From contig NZ_JAHZIJ010000002.1 in NCBI RefSeq assembly GCF_019443105.1, positions 1 through 64,000 of the forward strand: a stretch of 64,000 nucleotides of DNA, given 5' to 3'. The translations under genes and the position numbers were made by a program. Shown in pieces: positions 1 through 8,440 of the stretch. Source of the stretch: Paenibacillus oenotherae. Lineage in GTDB: Bacteria > Bacillota > Bacilli > Paenibacillales > Paenibacillaceae. Every line of letters starts with the position of its first letter. Position 1 is the stretch's first letter. The notes under the pieces are model-generated. The model had not been told where the DNA came from, did not search any database, and worked only from the letters and a program-made list of their open reading frames with translations.

Positions 1-256
1 GGTACGGGTTACGGGTTACGGGTTACGGGGTACGGGGTACGGGGTACGGGGTACGGGGTACGGGGTACGGGGTACGGGGTACGGGGTACGGGGTACGGGG
101 TACGGGGTACGGGGTACGGGGTACGGGGTACGGGGTACGGGGTACGGGGTACGGGGTACGGGTTGCGGGGTACGGGTTGCGGGGTACGGGTTGCGGGTTG
201 CGGGTTGCGGGTTGCGGGTTGCGGGTTGCGGGTTACGGGTTGCGGGTTGCGGGTGT
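1..256. repeat. Heptanucleotide tandem repeat (minisatellite)
   Basis: About 36 tandem copies of a 7-bp unit start at the left window edge. The main variant is GGGGTAC; the flanks carry GGGTTAC and GGGTTGC variants, ordered in blocks rather than mixed, as expected from local slippage and gene conversion. Because 7 is not a multiple of 3, every frame reads the same low-complexity Pro/Arg/Thr-rich peptide, so long open frames across it are artefacts. The array may continue beyond the window. It lies about 150 bp downstream of the minus-strand membrane protein gene and looks like an intergenic variable-number repeat. Confidence 0.9.
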
Positions 257-408
257 GCTGCGCTTGCCGGGCAGCGGCTGTGGGAGCTGCGGGATAACGG
301 CAGTTGTGGGCGTCCGCAGGAACTTTTCGCACCATGCGGCCGCTTTTTAAGCAACCTTCAGTTGCTCCTATCCACTCCCCAGCTGCCCCGCATTTACGTT
401 GCTCGAGA
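257..408. other. Intergenic spacer, nothing recognised
   Basis: The stretch lies between the heptamer array and the stop of the next gene. No convincing ORF with a ribosome binding site, RNA or terminator was seen. Confidence 0.4.
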
Positions 409-1371
409 TTATTCTTCCCTATGCTTCTTAAGCCGCTTGGCAATATTCAAATACCTTGCAAGCTCGTGCATCAGTTGAAGAATAGCGGCTCGCACCTCGA
501 ATTCCTGGCGGCTGGAGGGCAGCGGCATCGCTCTGAACTGCTCCTTGAGCTCCGGCAATTTGCGCTCCACTGCTCCTTCATAGACCTCGGACTTCACATT
601 ATCCGCCAAGATATCGAATTGCTCCGCCACCAGCTCTCCCTGCGGCAAGGATTCATAGACGAATGAAAGCTGGACAAGCATCTGCTGAATCGATTCCAGC
701 TGCTGACGGCGCATCTCGAAGTAAGAGGGATAATAATTCCACGCCGTTCTGGCTTGTCCCCACAATCGATTCTCCTGACTCACCTCTGCACGGCGCAGCC
801 CCTGCTCAATCGCCCCATTGGCTTGCAGCAGCTCCTCCCCGTTCCATATTAGCGAAGGATCTCGAAGCGTCTGTCCCATCCGTTGAAAAATATCGGCAAA
901 GCTCTGCTCCGTCTGCTGGCGAAGCAGTGCCAGATTGTTGTCTTCCTTAGGCATATAGAGCATATTAATGACCGTTGCCCAGCCGAGTCCGGTAAGCAGC
1001 AGCATAATTTCATTGCTTATAAGGGCGACCGTCACCTCTTCTCTGGCAAAGACGTGGAAGACGATAACCGAGCTTGTCACGATCCCCTCCTTCAACTGCG
1101 CACGAGACAAGATCGGGAAGACAAGCAGGATGAATAATGAGATCGTCCATATATGAAATCCCAGCAGTACAAACAGCACCGAAGCGAAAAAAAGCCCCAG
1201 CACAGAGGCAACGAATCGGACAAGGGCGCTTCTCAGCCCTTTCATCCGTGTCACCTCAACACCAAGAATCGCCAGCAATCCTGCTGATAGAGGGGTTTCC
1301 AGACCGATAGAATAGGCGGTATAGAGGGCGGCAAGCGCCGCCAGGGCGGTTTTGATGACTCGAATTCCCAT
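409..1371 (-). CDS. Aromatic acid exporter family protein (DUF939/ArAE type), YqjA-like
   Basis: The 320-residue protein has an N-terminal membrane half (about residues 1-145) with several hydrophobic segments. They include a segment from residue 4 and the [20 protein letters not shown] stretch. The hydrophilic C-terminal half is helical, rich in Glu and Gln, and probably cytoplasmic. This layout and the opening [11 protein letters not shown] match the Firmicutes ArAE_1/ArAE_1_C (DUF939) family, related to aromatic-acid or fusaric-acid efflux proteins; the substrate is unknown. The ATG is preceded by AGAGGT at a usable distance. It stands alone, with the 3' end of the repeat ORF 71 bp upstream. 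Family assignment is fairly secure, function is inferred. Confidence 0.75.
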   Translation of the reverse strand: MGIRVIKTALAALAALYTAYSIGLETPLSAGLLAILGVEVTRMKGLRSALVRFVASVLGLFFASVLFVLLGFHIWTISLFILLVFPILSRAQLKEGIVTSSVIVFHVFAREEVTVALISNEIMLLLTGLGWATVINMLYMPKEDNNLALLRQQTEQSFADIFQRMGQTLRDPSLIWNGEELLQANGAIEQGLRRAEVSQENRLWGQARTAWNYYPSYFEMRRQQLESIQQMLVQLSFVYESLPQGELVAEQFDILADNVKSEVYEGAVERKLPELKEQFRAMPLPSSRQEFEVRAAILQLMHELARYLNIAKRLKKHREE

Positions 1372-1441
1372 GATTGGTGACCTCTGCTCATCCGATAGTT
1401 CCGGTATTTTCCTCTATCGTACCGTTAGCCTGGACAAGGAG

Positions 1442-1990
1442 TCAACCATTCACCCTCCGTTTGTGTCCGCCACCTGCTCCTCTGTATCGCGCTTCAAGTT
1501 CGTCCGCCACCTGATTCTCTATATCGTACTTCAAGCCGTCCGCCACTGCTCCTCCATATCGCGCTTCAAGTTCGTCCGCCGCCTGCTCCTCTATATCGTA
1601 CTTCAAGCCGTCCGCCACTGCTCCTCCATATCGCGCTTCAAGTTCGTCCGCCACCTGATTCTCTATATCGTACTTCAAGCCGTCCGCCACTGCTCCTCCA
1701 TATCGCGCTTCAAGTTCGTCCGCCGCCTGCTCCTCTATATCGTACTTCAAGCCGTCCGCCACTGCTCCTCCATATCGCGCTTCAAGTTCGTCCGCCACCT
1801 GATTCTCTATATCGTACTTCAAGCCGTCCGCCACTGCTCCTCCATATCGCGCTTCAAGTTCGTCCGCCGCCTGCTCCTCTATATCGTACTTCAAGCCGTC
1901 CGCCACTGCTCCTCCATATCGCGCTTCAAGTTCGTCCGCCACCTGCTCCTCCATAATGTGCTTCGAGATCGGTGCGAGCTGCACGCTCAT
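1442..1990 (-). CDS. Highly repetitive acidic protein of 12/24-residue repeats, function unknown
   Basis: The 182-residue ORF starts with an ATG that overlaps the permease stop codon (ATGA, 1987-1990), so it would be translationally coupled to the ABC operon. After MSVQLAPISKHIM it is almost wholly a tandem array. The DNA period is 72 bp (24 aa), alternating in two versions to give 144 bp. Each 24-mer is itself two related 12-mers, EEQAADELEARY and GGAVADGLKYDI, both of the form xxxxADxLxxxx. The repeats are acidic and probably helical. The array ends with GAGGGHKRRVNG. The opposite strand is also open across the array because the period is a multiple of three, so coding status is not certain. 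I recognise no homologous family. Confidence 0.5.
   Translation of the reverse strand: MSVQLAPISKHIMEEQVADELEARYGGAVADGLKYDIEEQAADELEARYGGAVADGLKYDIENQVADELEARYGGAVADGLKYDIEEQAADELEARYGGAVADGLKYDIENQVADELEARYGGAVADGLKYDIEEQAADELEARYGGAVADGLKYDIENQVADELEARYRGAGGGHKRRVNG
1495..1945. repeat. Hierarchical tandem repeat, 36/72/144 bp
   Basis: About six 72-bp units form the array. Two sub-units of about 35 and 37 bp share the core TCGTCCGCC...CTTCAAG. Alternate 72-bp units differ at a few sites (CACCTGATTCTC against CGCCTGCTCCTC), which creates the 144-bp super-period seen at 1501, 1645 and 1789. Copies are nearly identical, pointing to recent expansion. Confidence 0.9.
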
Positions 1991-2808
1991 GGTTTGCGCA
2001 TGTCTGATCCCATCAATAGTCTTTCGATATAGGTGACGCCCTGATACATTAACGTGGCTACAACAGCTATGAGGAGCAGGCTGGAGAGCACCAGTGTAAA
2101 ATTAAATACCTGGAAGCCGTAGATCATCAAATAACCGAGTCCCTCCTTGGCAACAAGAAATTCGCCGACGATAACGCCCACCCAGGCGAGTCCCACATTC
2201 ACCTTCAGCGTGGAGACAATCGTGGGGAAGGATGCGGGGAGGACAACATAGCGGAAGGTCTGCGCCTTGCTGCCGCCGAACAGTGAGATGACCTTGATAT
2301 AGTTCTGGTCAACCTCGCGGAAGCTATTGTAGATAACCAGCGTCGTTATGATGACGGTAAGCGACAGCGTTGTCGCTACAATCGATATAAATCCGGGGCC
2401 GAAACCGACGATGAATACAGGACCGAGCGCTACCTTGGGCAAGCTGTTCAGTACGACGATGAAGGGGTCCAGCACACGGGAGACGAAGGGCATCCACCAG
2501 AGCAGGGCGGCAATAGCGGTTCCGAACACTGTCCCTAGTATGAATCCCACCACTGTCTCCAGCACAGTTATGCCAAGATGAGGAAACAGCGAGCCGTCAG
2601 CAGCTGTGTTGCAGATCTGGATCAGCAGTTTGCTGGGATAGCTGAACAGCAGCACATCAATCCAGCCTAATCTGCCCGCTGCTTCCCATAAGCCCATCAG
2701 CCCGGTCAGCAGCAGCACTTGCGACACCCGTACGGCCCATCTCGTCCGCCTTGCAGCGCTCAAATGCCTTTTGTGAATTTCGTGAATCCAGCTCATGTTC
2801 ATGCTCAT
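1987..2808 (-). CDS. ABC transporter permease (SsuC/ThiX/TauC type)
   Basis: This inner-membrane permease belongs to the binding-protein-dependent family used for nitrate, sulfonate, taurine and thiamine-precursor import. It has about six hydrophobic segments. The cytoplasmic EAA-like loop reads about IKVISLFGGSKAQTFRYVVL, followed by LPASFPTIVSTLKVNVGLAW. I chose ATG 2808 (MSMNMSWIHE) because AAAGGAGG sits 9 bp upstream; an upstream in-frame start at 2862 would lie inside the ATPase gene. It follows the ATPase gene by 4 bp and its stop overlaps the next ATG, so the genes form one operon. The substrate cannot be read from the permease itself. Confidence 0.88.
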   Translation of the reverse strand: MSMNMSWIHEIHKRHLSAARRTRWAVRVSQVLLLTGLMGLWEAAGRLGWIDVLLFSYPSKLLIQICNTAADGSLFPHLGITVLETVVGFILGTVFGTAIAALLWWMPFVSRVLDPFIVVLNSLPKVALGPVFIVGFGPGFISIVATTLSLTVIITTLVIYNSFREVDQNYIKVISLFGGSKAQTFRYVVLPASFPTIVSTLKVNVGLAWVGVIVGEFLVAKEGLGYLMIYGFQVFNFTLVLSSLLLIAVVATLMYQGVTYIERLLMGSDMRKP

Positions 2809-2812
2809 GTCA

Positions 2813-3592
2813 CTACGCCTCCTTTCCCCCGCTAATCTCCAACGCCTCCCAAATCCGGTCAAAAATCGGCTGGAACCCGCTCATTCTGCGCGCTTCCGTG
2901 GGCAATGCGCTGCTCATGGCCTCCGGAATCCGAAATGAGCTGAAATATCTTCCCGGATTGCGGGCCAGCACAATAATTCTGTCGCTCATCGCTGCCGCTT
3001 CCGCCAGATCATGTGTGACCAGGACGGCAGTCTTGCCTCTTTTCCTCAAGGTTGCCTGCACCAGATCCTCAAGCTGCAGCTTGATGGCCATATCCAGTGC
3101 CGAGAATGGCTCGTCAAGCAGCAGAACATCGGGCTCCATCGCCAAGGTTCGGACGAGCGCAGCCCGCTGCCTCATCCCCCCGGACAGCTCATGCGGCATG
3201 CGCTTCTCGAACGCGCCCAATCCAAGCTCATGAAGGAGCGAGCGTGTGAATGCGATGCTCTGCTCCGTCTTCCTGCCGCTTAGCTCCAGTCCGATCAGCA
3301 CATTATCCAGAATCGTGCGCCAAGGGAACAAATAATCCTGCTGCAGCATGTATCCGATTCTAGGCGACGGACTGAGCACCCTCTCGCCCCCCACGATCAC
3401 TTCCCCCCGGGTCGGCTTCAGCAATCCGGCCAGCATGCTTAGAACGGTTGTTTTGCCACAGCCGCTTGGGCCAACCAGACTAATAAACTCTCCCCGCTTC
3501 ACCGCGAATGACAAATCCTCTACGGCAAGGGTCGCCCTGCTGTCATTCACATAGACCTGTGTAACCTGCCTCAGCTCCAGAACAGTGTCCAT
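2813..3592 (-). CDS. ABC transporter ATP-binding protein (SsuB/ThiZ/TauB type)
   Basis: The 259-residue ATPase energises the adjacent importer. Numbered from ATG 3592, Walker A is GPSGCGKT at 41-48, the Q-loop follows at YMLQQDYLFPW (81-91), the signature LSGGM is at 136-140, Walker B LLLDEP is at 157-162, and the switch His is in VTHD. The FPWRT motif after the Q-loop is typical of the nitrate/sulfonate/taurine/thiamine-precursor class. The start at 3592 is preferred because GGGGAG precedes it; an in-frame ATG at 3619 has no ribosome binding site. The gene begins just inside the end of the lipoprotein gene region and is certainly co-transcribed with it. Confidence 0.92.
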   Translation of the reverse strand: MDTVLELRQVTQVYVNDSRATLAVEDLSFAVKRGEFISLVGPSGCGKTTVLSMLAGLLKPTRGEVIVGGERVLSPSPRIGYMLQQDYLFPWRTILDNVLIGLELSGRKTEQSIAFTRSLLHELGLGAFEKRMPHELSGGMRQRAALVRTLAMEPDVLLLDEPFSALDMAIKLQLEDLVQATLRKRGKTAVLVTHDLAEAAAMSDRIIVLARNPGRYFSSFRIPEAMSSALPTEARRMSGFQPIFDRIWEALEISGGKEA

Positions 3593-3620
3593 CGCCAGCT
3601 CCCCTTCTCCGTCAGACATG

Positions 3621-4622
3621 TCAGTCTAGCGCATGCTCGGCGAAGGAATTGTTCACGAGCGCATCATGCGCCGGTCTTGCCGCCAGCTCTCCTGCCTCTG
3701 TCATGACATCGAGCAAATTATTCCACTCTTCCTCGTCTACGATCGGGTTCAATGCATACGAGCCCTGCTGCTTGTAGCGGTCAATGACTTTGATGGCGAT
3801 ATCGCGATCCGTATCCTTGAAGAACGGGAGAACGGCATCCGCAATTTCTTCTGCGCTGTGCTCCGCTACCCACTGCTGCGCCTTGTAGATCGCATTGGTG
3901 AATTTCTGCGTGGTCTCCCCGTTCTCAGCGATATAGCTCCCCTTGCTCATAAAGACAGTATAAGGAAGATGTCCGCTCTCTACCCCGAAGGAAGCAACGA
4001 CCTTCCCCTTGCCCTCCTGCTCAAAAATCGATGCCTGCGGCTCGAACAGCTGTACATAATCGCCCGTGCCGGAGGCGAATGCAGCCGGTATATTGGCAAA
4101 TTCAATATTCTGGATCAGCTCAAGATCCTTCTGCGGATCGATGCCATGCCCCTTCAGTGTGAACTCCCCGGCCATCTGCGGCATGCCGCCTTTGCGCTGG
4201 CCAAGGAACACGCTGCCCTTCAGCTCCTCCCATTGAAACTCTTCCCCCGCATCGCGCGCCACAAGAAAGGTTCCGTCGGTCTGCGTCAACTGCGCAAAGT
4301 TAATAACGGGGTCATCGGCCCCCTGCTGATACACATAGATCGACGTTTCCGAGCCCACCAAGGCGATATCGATGCCCCCCGTCAGCAGTGCCGTCATCGT
4401 CTTGTCCCCGCCGAATGTTGTTGTGAGCTCCACATCAAGCCCCTCAGCCTTGAACAAATCCTTGGCCACTGCTACATACTCCGGCGCATAGAATAGCGAC
4501 CTCGTCACCTCGCCTACCCTGACCTTCACAAGCTGATCTTCACCGCTTTTATTGCCGCATCCCGCCAGCAGAGCGATAATAAGCCCTGCAGCTATTAGAA
4601 AAGGCAGTATTCTTCGTTTCAT
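3621..4622 (-). CDS. ABC transporter substrate-binding lipoprotein (NMT1/THI5/SsuA-like)
   Basis: The 333-residue lipoprotein has signal MKRRILPFLIAAGLIIALLA and lipobox LLAGC, with the lipidated Cys followed by GNKSG. The mature domain opens with VKVRVGEVTRSLFYAPEYVA and contains GGDKTMTALLTGGIDIALVG, the usual beginning of NMT1/THI5-like periplasmic-binding folds. Family substrates are thiamine pyrimidine precursors, sulfonates, nitrate or taurine; I cannot choose between them. ATG 4622 is preferred over upstream in-frame codons because AGGAGG lies just before it and the signal peptide then starts correctly. It is the first gene of the ABC operon, downstream of the carboxypeptidase terminator. 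Confidence 0.88.
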   Translation of the reverse strand: MKRRILPFLIAAGLIIALLAGCGNKSGEDQLVKVRVGEVTRSLFYAPEYVAVAKDLFKAEGLDVELTTTFGGDKTMTALLTGGIDIALVGSETSIYVYQQGADDPVINFAQLTQTDGTFLVARDAGEEFQWEELKGSVFLGQRKGGMPQMAGEFTLKGHGIDPQKDLELIQNIEFANIPAAFASGTGDYVQLFEPQASIFEQEGKGKVVASFGVESGHLPYTVFMSKGSYIAENGETTQKFTNAIYKAQQWVAEHSAEEIADAVLPFFKDTDRDIAIKVIDRYKQQGSYALNPIVDEEEWNNLLDVMTEAGELAARPAHDALVNNSFAEHALD

Positions 4623-4709
4623 CAGATGTCCTCCTGCTGCACATGTCTTGTATTTCAGCCTATGCAGCGGCAAAGGTTTGGTGAGGAGCAGCGGGCTCTT
4701 TTGGGCGCA

Positions 4710-4754
4710 AAATAAAAGCGGTTTCTCAGAGTGTGAATCCACTTGAGAAACCGC
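4710..4754 (-). terminator. Rho-independent terminator of the M32 carboxypeptidase gene
   Basis: An 11-bp perfect stem, GCGGTTTCTCA (4718-4728) with TGAGAAACCGC (4744-4754), is followed on the minus strand by TTTTATTTT. It sits 17 bp after the carboxypeptidase stop and separates that gene from the ABC operon. Confidence 0.9.
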
Positions 4755-4770
4755 ATGGGCTGATCGGGTC

Positions 4771-6285
4771 TTACAGCCGATAAATATCCTTGTACTTCCG
4801 CTCCAAATAAGCGACCAGATAATCGGGATCAAGCGATTTGCCGGTAATGCTTGTTATGAGCTCAGAAGGTGTTCTAAGCTTGCCGTACTGGTAGATTTTA
4901 TCCGTTAGCCACTCCTTGATCGGGTGAAGCTCTCCGCGTCCGACCATCTCCCACAGAGCAGGCACTTCTCTCTCCATCGTATCGGTAATTTGCGCCGCGT
5001 ACATGTTGCCGAGCGAATAGGAAGGGAAATAGCCGAAGGCGCCGCCAGACCAATGGACGTCCTGCAGGACGCCGTCGCTGTAGTTGTCCGCCACAACACC
5101 AAGATATTCCTTGTACTTCTCATTCCAGATTGCGGGCAGTTCGGAAGCCTTCACACCTCCGTTGAACAGCAGCTTCTCGATCTCGTAGCGAATAATAATG
5201 TGCAGGTTGTAGGTCAGCTCATCGGCCTCGATCCGGATCAGCGAAGGACGCACCACATTGGTCGCCCGGTAGAAATCCTCGACAGGCACATCCAATTGAT
5301 TCGGGAACTGCTTCTGCAGGTCTCCGTAATAGCGGCTCCAGAACGGCTTGCTGCGGCCGATGATATTCTCCCAGAAGCGGGACTGCGACTCATGAATGCC
5401 CATGGATGTACCCGTACACAGCGTTGTTCCGATAAGCGCCTTCATGATGTTCTGTTCATAGAGCGCATGTCCGCCCTCATGAATCGTACCGAACAGCGCG
5501 CTTGTCACATCCCCCTCCAGATAGCGGGTCGTTATGCGGACATCGCCCGGATTGAGGCCCGTTGCGAAGGGATGGACGCTCTCGTCCAGCCTGCCGGAGC
5601 TGAAGTTGAAGCCCATCTGCTCCAGAATGAACAGGCTGAATTGCTTCTGCGCATCCTTTGCATAGGTCTGCTGCAGAAATCCGGTTTCCGGCTGATGCGG
5701 CGACGCGGCAATTGCAGCAGCCAGTGGAACAAGCTTCTCGCGCAGTCCTCCGAACACACGGTCAAGCTCAGCTGTTGTCATCCCCGGCTCATAAGCATCA
5801 AGCAGCGTATCGTACCGGGTAGCCTTGGGGCCCCACAGATCGATAAACTGGTTCGTATATGTAATGATTTTGTCCAGATAGGGCTCGAACATCGCATAGT
5901 CGTTCTTCTCCTTGGCCTCTTCCCAGATCGATTCCGCCTGCGAGGTGAGCACGACATATTCCTGATAGAGCTTGGGCGGGATTTTGATGCTGCGATCATA
6001 ATCCTTGCGTGTCTCCGTTACTAATCTGCTGTGGATTTCGGTTAATCCCGATATGACCTCAGGCCGCTCCAGCTCCGATAGCCATTCTCCAAGCTCAGGG
6101 TCTGTCGAAAGCTTGAACATCTGGCCCGACAGCATGCCAATCGCTTCAGAACGGGCTTCCATGCCATTGCGGGGCGCTCCCGTCCGCAAATCCCAGTAGA
6201 GCACACCAAGTGCTTCCTCATAACTTTTAATCTGGCTAATCCGCTCATTGAACCTTTGCAATACATTTTCCGCGCTTGTTGTCAT
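4771..6285 (-). CDS. M32 family metallocarboxypeptidase (carboxypeptidase Taq type)
   Basis: The 504-residue cytoplasmic zinc carboxypeptidase removes C-terminal residues from peptides. The zinc motif HEGGH is at 269-273, with E270 as the general base, and the third ligand Glu is in GIHESQSRFWEN (E299). The family-typical LYWDLRTGAPRNG is near residue 29, VRPSLIRIEADELTYNLHI lies beyond the active site, and the length is that of the M32 family. It has its own terminator and is divergent from the HesB-like gene. No signal peptide is present. Confidence 0.95.
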   Translation of the reverse strand: MTTSAENVLQRFNERISQIKSYEEALGVLYWDLRTGAPRNGMEARSEAIGMLSGQMFKLSTDPELGEWLSELERPEVISGLTEIHSRLVTETRKDYDRSIKIPPKLYQEYVVLTSQAESIWEEAKEKNDYAMFEPYLDKIITYTNQFIDLWGPKATRYDTLLDAYEPGMTTAELDRVFGGLREKLVPLAAAIAASPHQPETGFLQQTYAKDAQKQFSLFILEQMGFNFSSGRLDESVHPFATGLNPGDVRITTRYLEGDVTSALFGTIHEGGHALYEQNIMKALIGTTLCTGTSMGIHESQSRFWENIIGRSKPFWSRYYGDLQKQFPNQLDVPVEDFYRATNVVRPSLIRIEADELTYNLHIIIRYEIEKLLFNGGVKASELPAIWNEKYKEYLGVVADNYSDGVLQDVHWSGGAFGYFPSYSLGNMYAAQITDTMEREVPALWEMVGRGELHPIKEWLTDKIYQYGKLRTPSELITSITGKSLDPDYLVAYLERKYKDIYRL

Positions 6286-6331
6286 TTGGCTAAATCCACC
6301 CTTCCATTATTTTCTTTCTTGCAGACTCTAC

Positions 6332-6360
6332 TTGATCATACTTTTTGCAAAACGTATAAT
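6332..6360 (+). promoter_or_regulatory. Sigma-A-type promoter
   Basis: TTGATC (6332-6337) and a perfect TATAAT (6355-6360) are separated by exactly 17 bp. They lie 45 bp upstream of the HesB-like gene and point toward it. Confidence 0.7.
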
Positions 6361-6404
6361 CAACTTTAGCCGGAAATTTACAGCATGAGAGATTGGAGGA
6401 GGGA

Positions 6405-6728
6405 ATGAACATGCAATTTACTTTCACCGATTCTGCGGTTGAACAGCTGTCAGGCCTGCTTGAGGACGGTAACCGAAGCCTGAGGCTAAAGTATGATACA
6501 GAGGGCTGCGGCTGCGTGGTCAGCGGTGTGCCGGCACTTGAGCTGATTGGAGCGCCTGATGCCGATGACAAACAAGCCGACGGCACGCCTTATGCCGTAT
6601 GGTATGAGCCGCGTTTTGCAGTATTTTTCGAGCCGAACCTGAGAATTGATTATAACAAGGAGCGCCACTCATTCAGCTTGAAGAGCGACAATCAGATCTA
6701 CACGAACAACCTGCGATTGGTGAAGTAG
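6405..6728 (+). CDS. HesB/YadR-like iron-sulfur biosynthesis family protein
   Basis: The 107-residue cytoplasmic protein opens MNMQFTFTDSAVEQLSGLL and has the compact beta-rich layout of the Firmicutes HesB/YadR (FeS_biosyn) subfamily, including LKYDTEGCGCVVSGVP and the C-terminal DNQIYTNNLRL. It has the close CGC pair but lacks the C-terminal CGCG of true A-type iron-sulfur carriers, as usual in this subfamily, so a carrier role is doubtful. Start choice lies between ATG 6405, ATG 6411 and TTG 6393; GGAGGAGGG just upstream favours 6405 or 6411. Confidence 0.75.
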   Translation: MNMQFTFTDSAVEQLSGLLEDGNRSLRLKYDTEGCGCVVSGVPALELIGAPDADDKQADGTPYAVWYEPRFAVFFEPNLRIDYNKERHSFSLKSDNQIYTNNLRLVK

Positions 6729-6842
6729 CAAGAGCCCCCCTGCAGCCAGCAATAGCTGTATGATGGACGGAATTATTAGTGTACACAGAGAAACCTGCTG
6801 AAGAAGCATGAAAGACAAATTTGGATGGAGGCCTATTCATTT

Positions 6843-7424
6843 ATGAACAAACTTGAACAGATCGTAGCATTCAATAAAAGCTTCGTCGAGAACAAAGACT
6901 ATGAGCCCTACTTGACCGACCGTTACCCGGACAAACGCATGGTCATCGTCACATGTATGGATACCCGTCTTACAGAGCTTCTCCCCAAGGCGCTGAACCT
7001 GAAGAACGGCGATGCCAAAATCATTAAAAATGCGGGCGGAATCGTCACTCAGCCCTTCGGCAATATTATGCGGAGCATACTCGTTGCCGTCTATGAGCTT
7101 GGCGCTGAGGAAGTCATCGTAATCGGACATTATGAATGCGGAATGACAGGTCTTAATCCGGAGATTGTTATCGATCATATGAAGGAGAACGGCATTAAAG
7201 ACGATACCATCGATACGCTGATGCATTCCGGCATTAACCTGAAGCGGTGGCTTACCGGCTTCGATAGCGTTCAGGAAAGTGTAGAGAACAGCGTTAATAT
7301 TATTCGCAATCATCCCCTGCTGCCGCCGGGAACGGCTGTGCACGGCTTCATCATAGATCCTAAGACCGGTGGACTTGATCTCCGGACAGACGGCTACAAG
7401 CATTTGAAAGCCAAGCAATCCTGA
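6843..7424 (+). CDS. Beta-carbonic anhydrase, YtiB-like
   Basis: The enzyme interconverts CO2 and bicarbonate. From ATG 6843 it has 193 residues with the full beta-class zinc site: C38, D40 and R42 in VTCMDTRL, and H96 and C99 in IGHYECGM. The ALNLKNGDAKIIKNAGG segment places it in the short Bacillus YtiB-type branch. ATG 6843 is preferred over ATG 6825 because GGAGG lies 11 bp before it, whereas 6825 has no ribosome binding site. It stands alone and is followed by a strong hairpin terminator. Confidence 0.93.
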   Translation: MNKLEQIVAFNKSFVENKDYEPYLTDRYPDKRMVIVTCMDTRLTELLPKALNLKNGDAKIIKNAGGIVTQPFGNIMRSILVAVYELGAEEVIVIGHYECGMTGLNPEIVIDHMKENGIKDDTIDTLMHSGINLKRWLTGFDSVQESVENSVNIIRNHPLLPPGTAVHGFIIDPKTGGLDLRTDGYKHLKAKQS

Positions 7425-7434
7425 TACCAATAGC

Positions 7435-7870
7435 GGGGCTGTCCGAAAAATCCACTATCCACTGAGTCAGTCCTATAGATGTAAAAAGATGCTTCCAAAA
7501 CCACTAAAAAGTGTGGCTGGAAGCATCTTTTTCTTGTATATGAGGTTAGCATCGGCTGGGAGGTTCCCCAGCGCAGCCTTCCCCCTACTCCAAGTGTGGT
7601 TTGAAGGCAGCGTGGCGGAGTAAGAAGCCTGCGAATGTGCATGAATTTCGGTTGCAAGACGCCATAATGGCAACATTCCTGCAATCATGCATGAATTTTT
7701 GGGGAGAATCGGCCTTTAAGGGGAAATGAAGGTGAAATACCTGCACGTTGGCAGGCATTTCACCTTCATGGGGTTAGAAAAGAGAAAAAACTGCTGTTTC
7801 GCATGTTTCGCCCAACTCGCATCTCGCATCGGGAGCTGAAATTTCCTAAACGGACTTTCGAGACAGCCCC
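7435..7870. mobile_element. Putative MITE-like element with GGGGCTGTC terminal inverted repeats
   Basis: The left end GGGGCTGTCCGAAAA (7435-7449) and the right end CTTTCGAGACAGCCCC (7855-7870) are inverted repeats with one indel. The 436-bp interior has no coding capacity but contains strong palindromes, one at 7483-7532 and one at 7724-7770. GGGCTGTC ends resemble those of several Firmicutes transposon families such as IS1182, from memory. No target duplication was seen. It fills the gap between the carbonic anhydrase and DUF309 genes. Confidence 0.45.
7483..7534. terminator. Strong bidirectional hairpin terminator
   Basis: A 15-bp perfect stem, AAAAAGATGCTTCCA (7483-7497) with TGGAAGCATCTTTTT (7518-7532), runs into T-rich sequence on both strands. 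It lies 58 bp after the carbonic anhydrase stop and may be part of the surrounding element. Confidence 0.8.
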
Positions 7871-7897
7871 CTCTTTCTATAGAGGTCAAGACTCTGT

Positions 7898-8440
7898 TCA
7901 AGGCTGGGCTCTCTGCTGCCGCTTCGTTTCCGCCGAGGCTTGCCGTGCTGCTATAACCTCGCTCCGGTCACGCAGCGTATGCCGGTTCGTCAGCGCTTCG
8001 TCTGTGCTGCTGGGCGCTCCCCATACGAGACCGCTTGACTGGCATTCCACCTGGCACCGCCTGACAAGCGAATCATCCGCAAACGGCATATCGGGATCTG
8101 CGAATGGCCGCTGCTCCTCGGCCGCAGCCATTCGTTCCGCTATTAGCGGGAGCAGCCTGCCGCTGTCGAGACCGAGCTCTTGCAGCTTTTGCCCGTCTGC
8201 AGACAGCCTTGTTAAGCTTTGACGGAACATTTTGACCGCGCCTGCCGTGTTGTTCCTGCGGTGATGATAGGCTCCGACAGCCAGCTGGATCAGCCCTACC
8301 CATTGCTCCGCATAACGGTCGCCGGGATGATCCTTCCAATATTCTTCCAATAATTCATGGCATTCAAAATAATCACGTGTTGCGTGAAATTCTATCAGGA
8401 ATTGTACATACGCCGCTGGATAAAGGTTCTGTGCGTCCAT
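7898..8440 (-). CDS. DUF309 domain-containing protein
   Basis: The 180-residue protein carries the family hallmark near its N-terminus: FLIEFHATRDYFECHELLEEYW followed by WVGLIQLAVGAYHH. DUF309 is a small all-helical family common in Firmicutes and of unknown function. The C-terminal 40 residues are low-complexity and polar. GGGGGATATAG precedes the ATG. It is a monocistronic gene facing the MITE-like element. Confidence 0.85.
   Translation of the reverse strand: MDAQNLYPAAYVQFLIEFHATRDYFECHELLEEYWKDHPGDRYAEQWVGLIQLAVGAYHHRRNNTAGAVKMFRQSLTRLSADGQKLQELGLDSGRLLPLIAERMAAAEEQRPFADPDMPFADDSLVRRCQVECQSSGLVWGAPSSTDEALTNRHTLRDRSEVIAARQASAETKRQQRAQP

Noticed and set aside
1495-1945. CRISPR array
   Set aside because: Units are directly contiguous repeats without unique spacers, and no cas genes are present.
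1352-2032. Long plus-strand open frame across the 72-bp repeats
   Set aside because: It is open only because the repeat period is a multiple of three; it lacks a ribosome binding site and overlaps the permease and the exporter-like gene antisense. The minus frame with ATGA coupling is better.
4623-4832. N-terminal extension of the binding lipoprotein to 4832
   Set aside because: It would run through the carboxypeptidase terminator and the end of that gene; the AGGAGG and signal peptide at 4622 define the start.
4924-6024. Large plus-strand frame opposite the M32 carboxypeptidase
   Set aside because: It is a shadow of a well-conserved minus-strand gene, with no ribosome binding site or family similarity.
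6825-6842. Upstream ATG of the carbonic anhydrase
   Set aside because: It has no ribosome binding site, and the GGAGG lies between it and ATG 6843.
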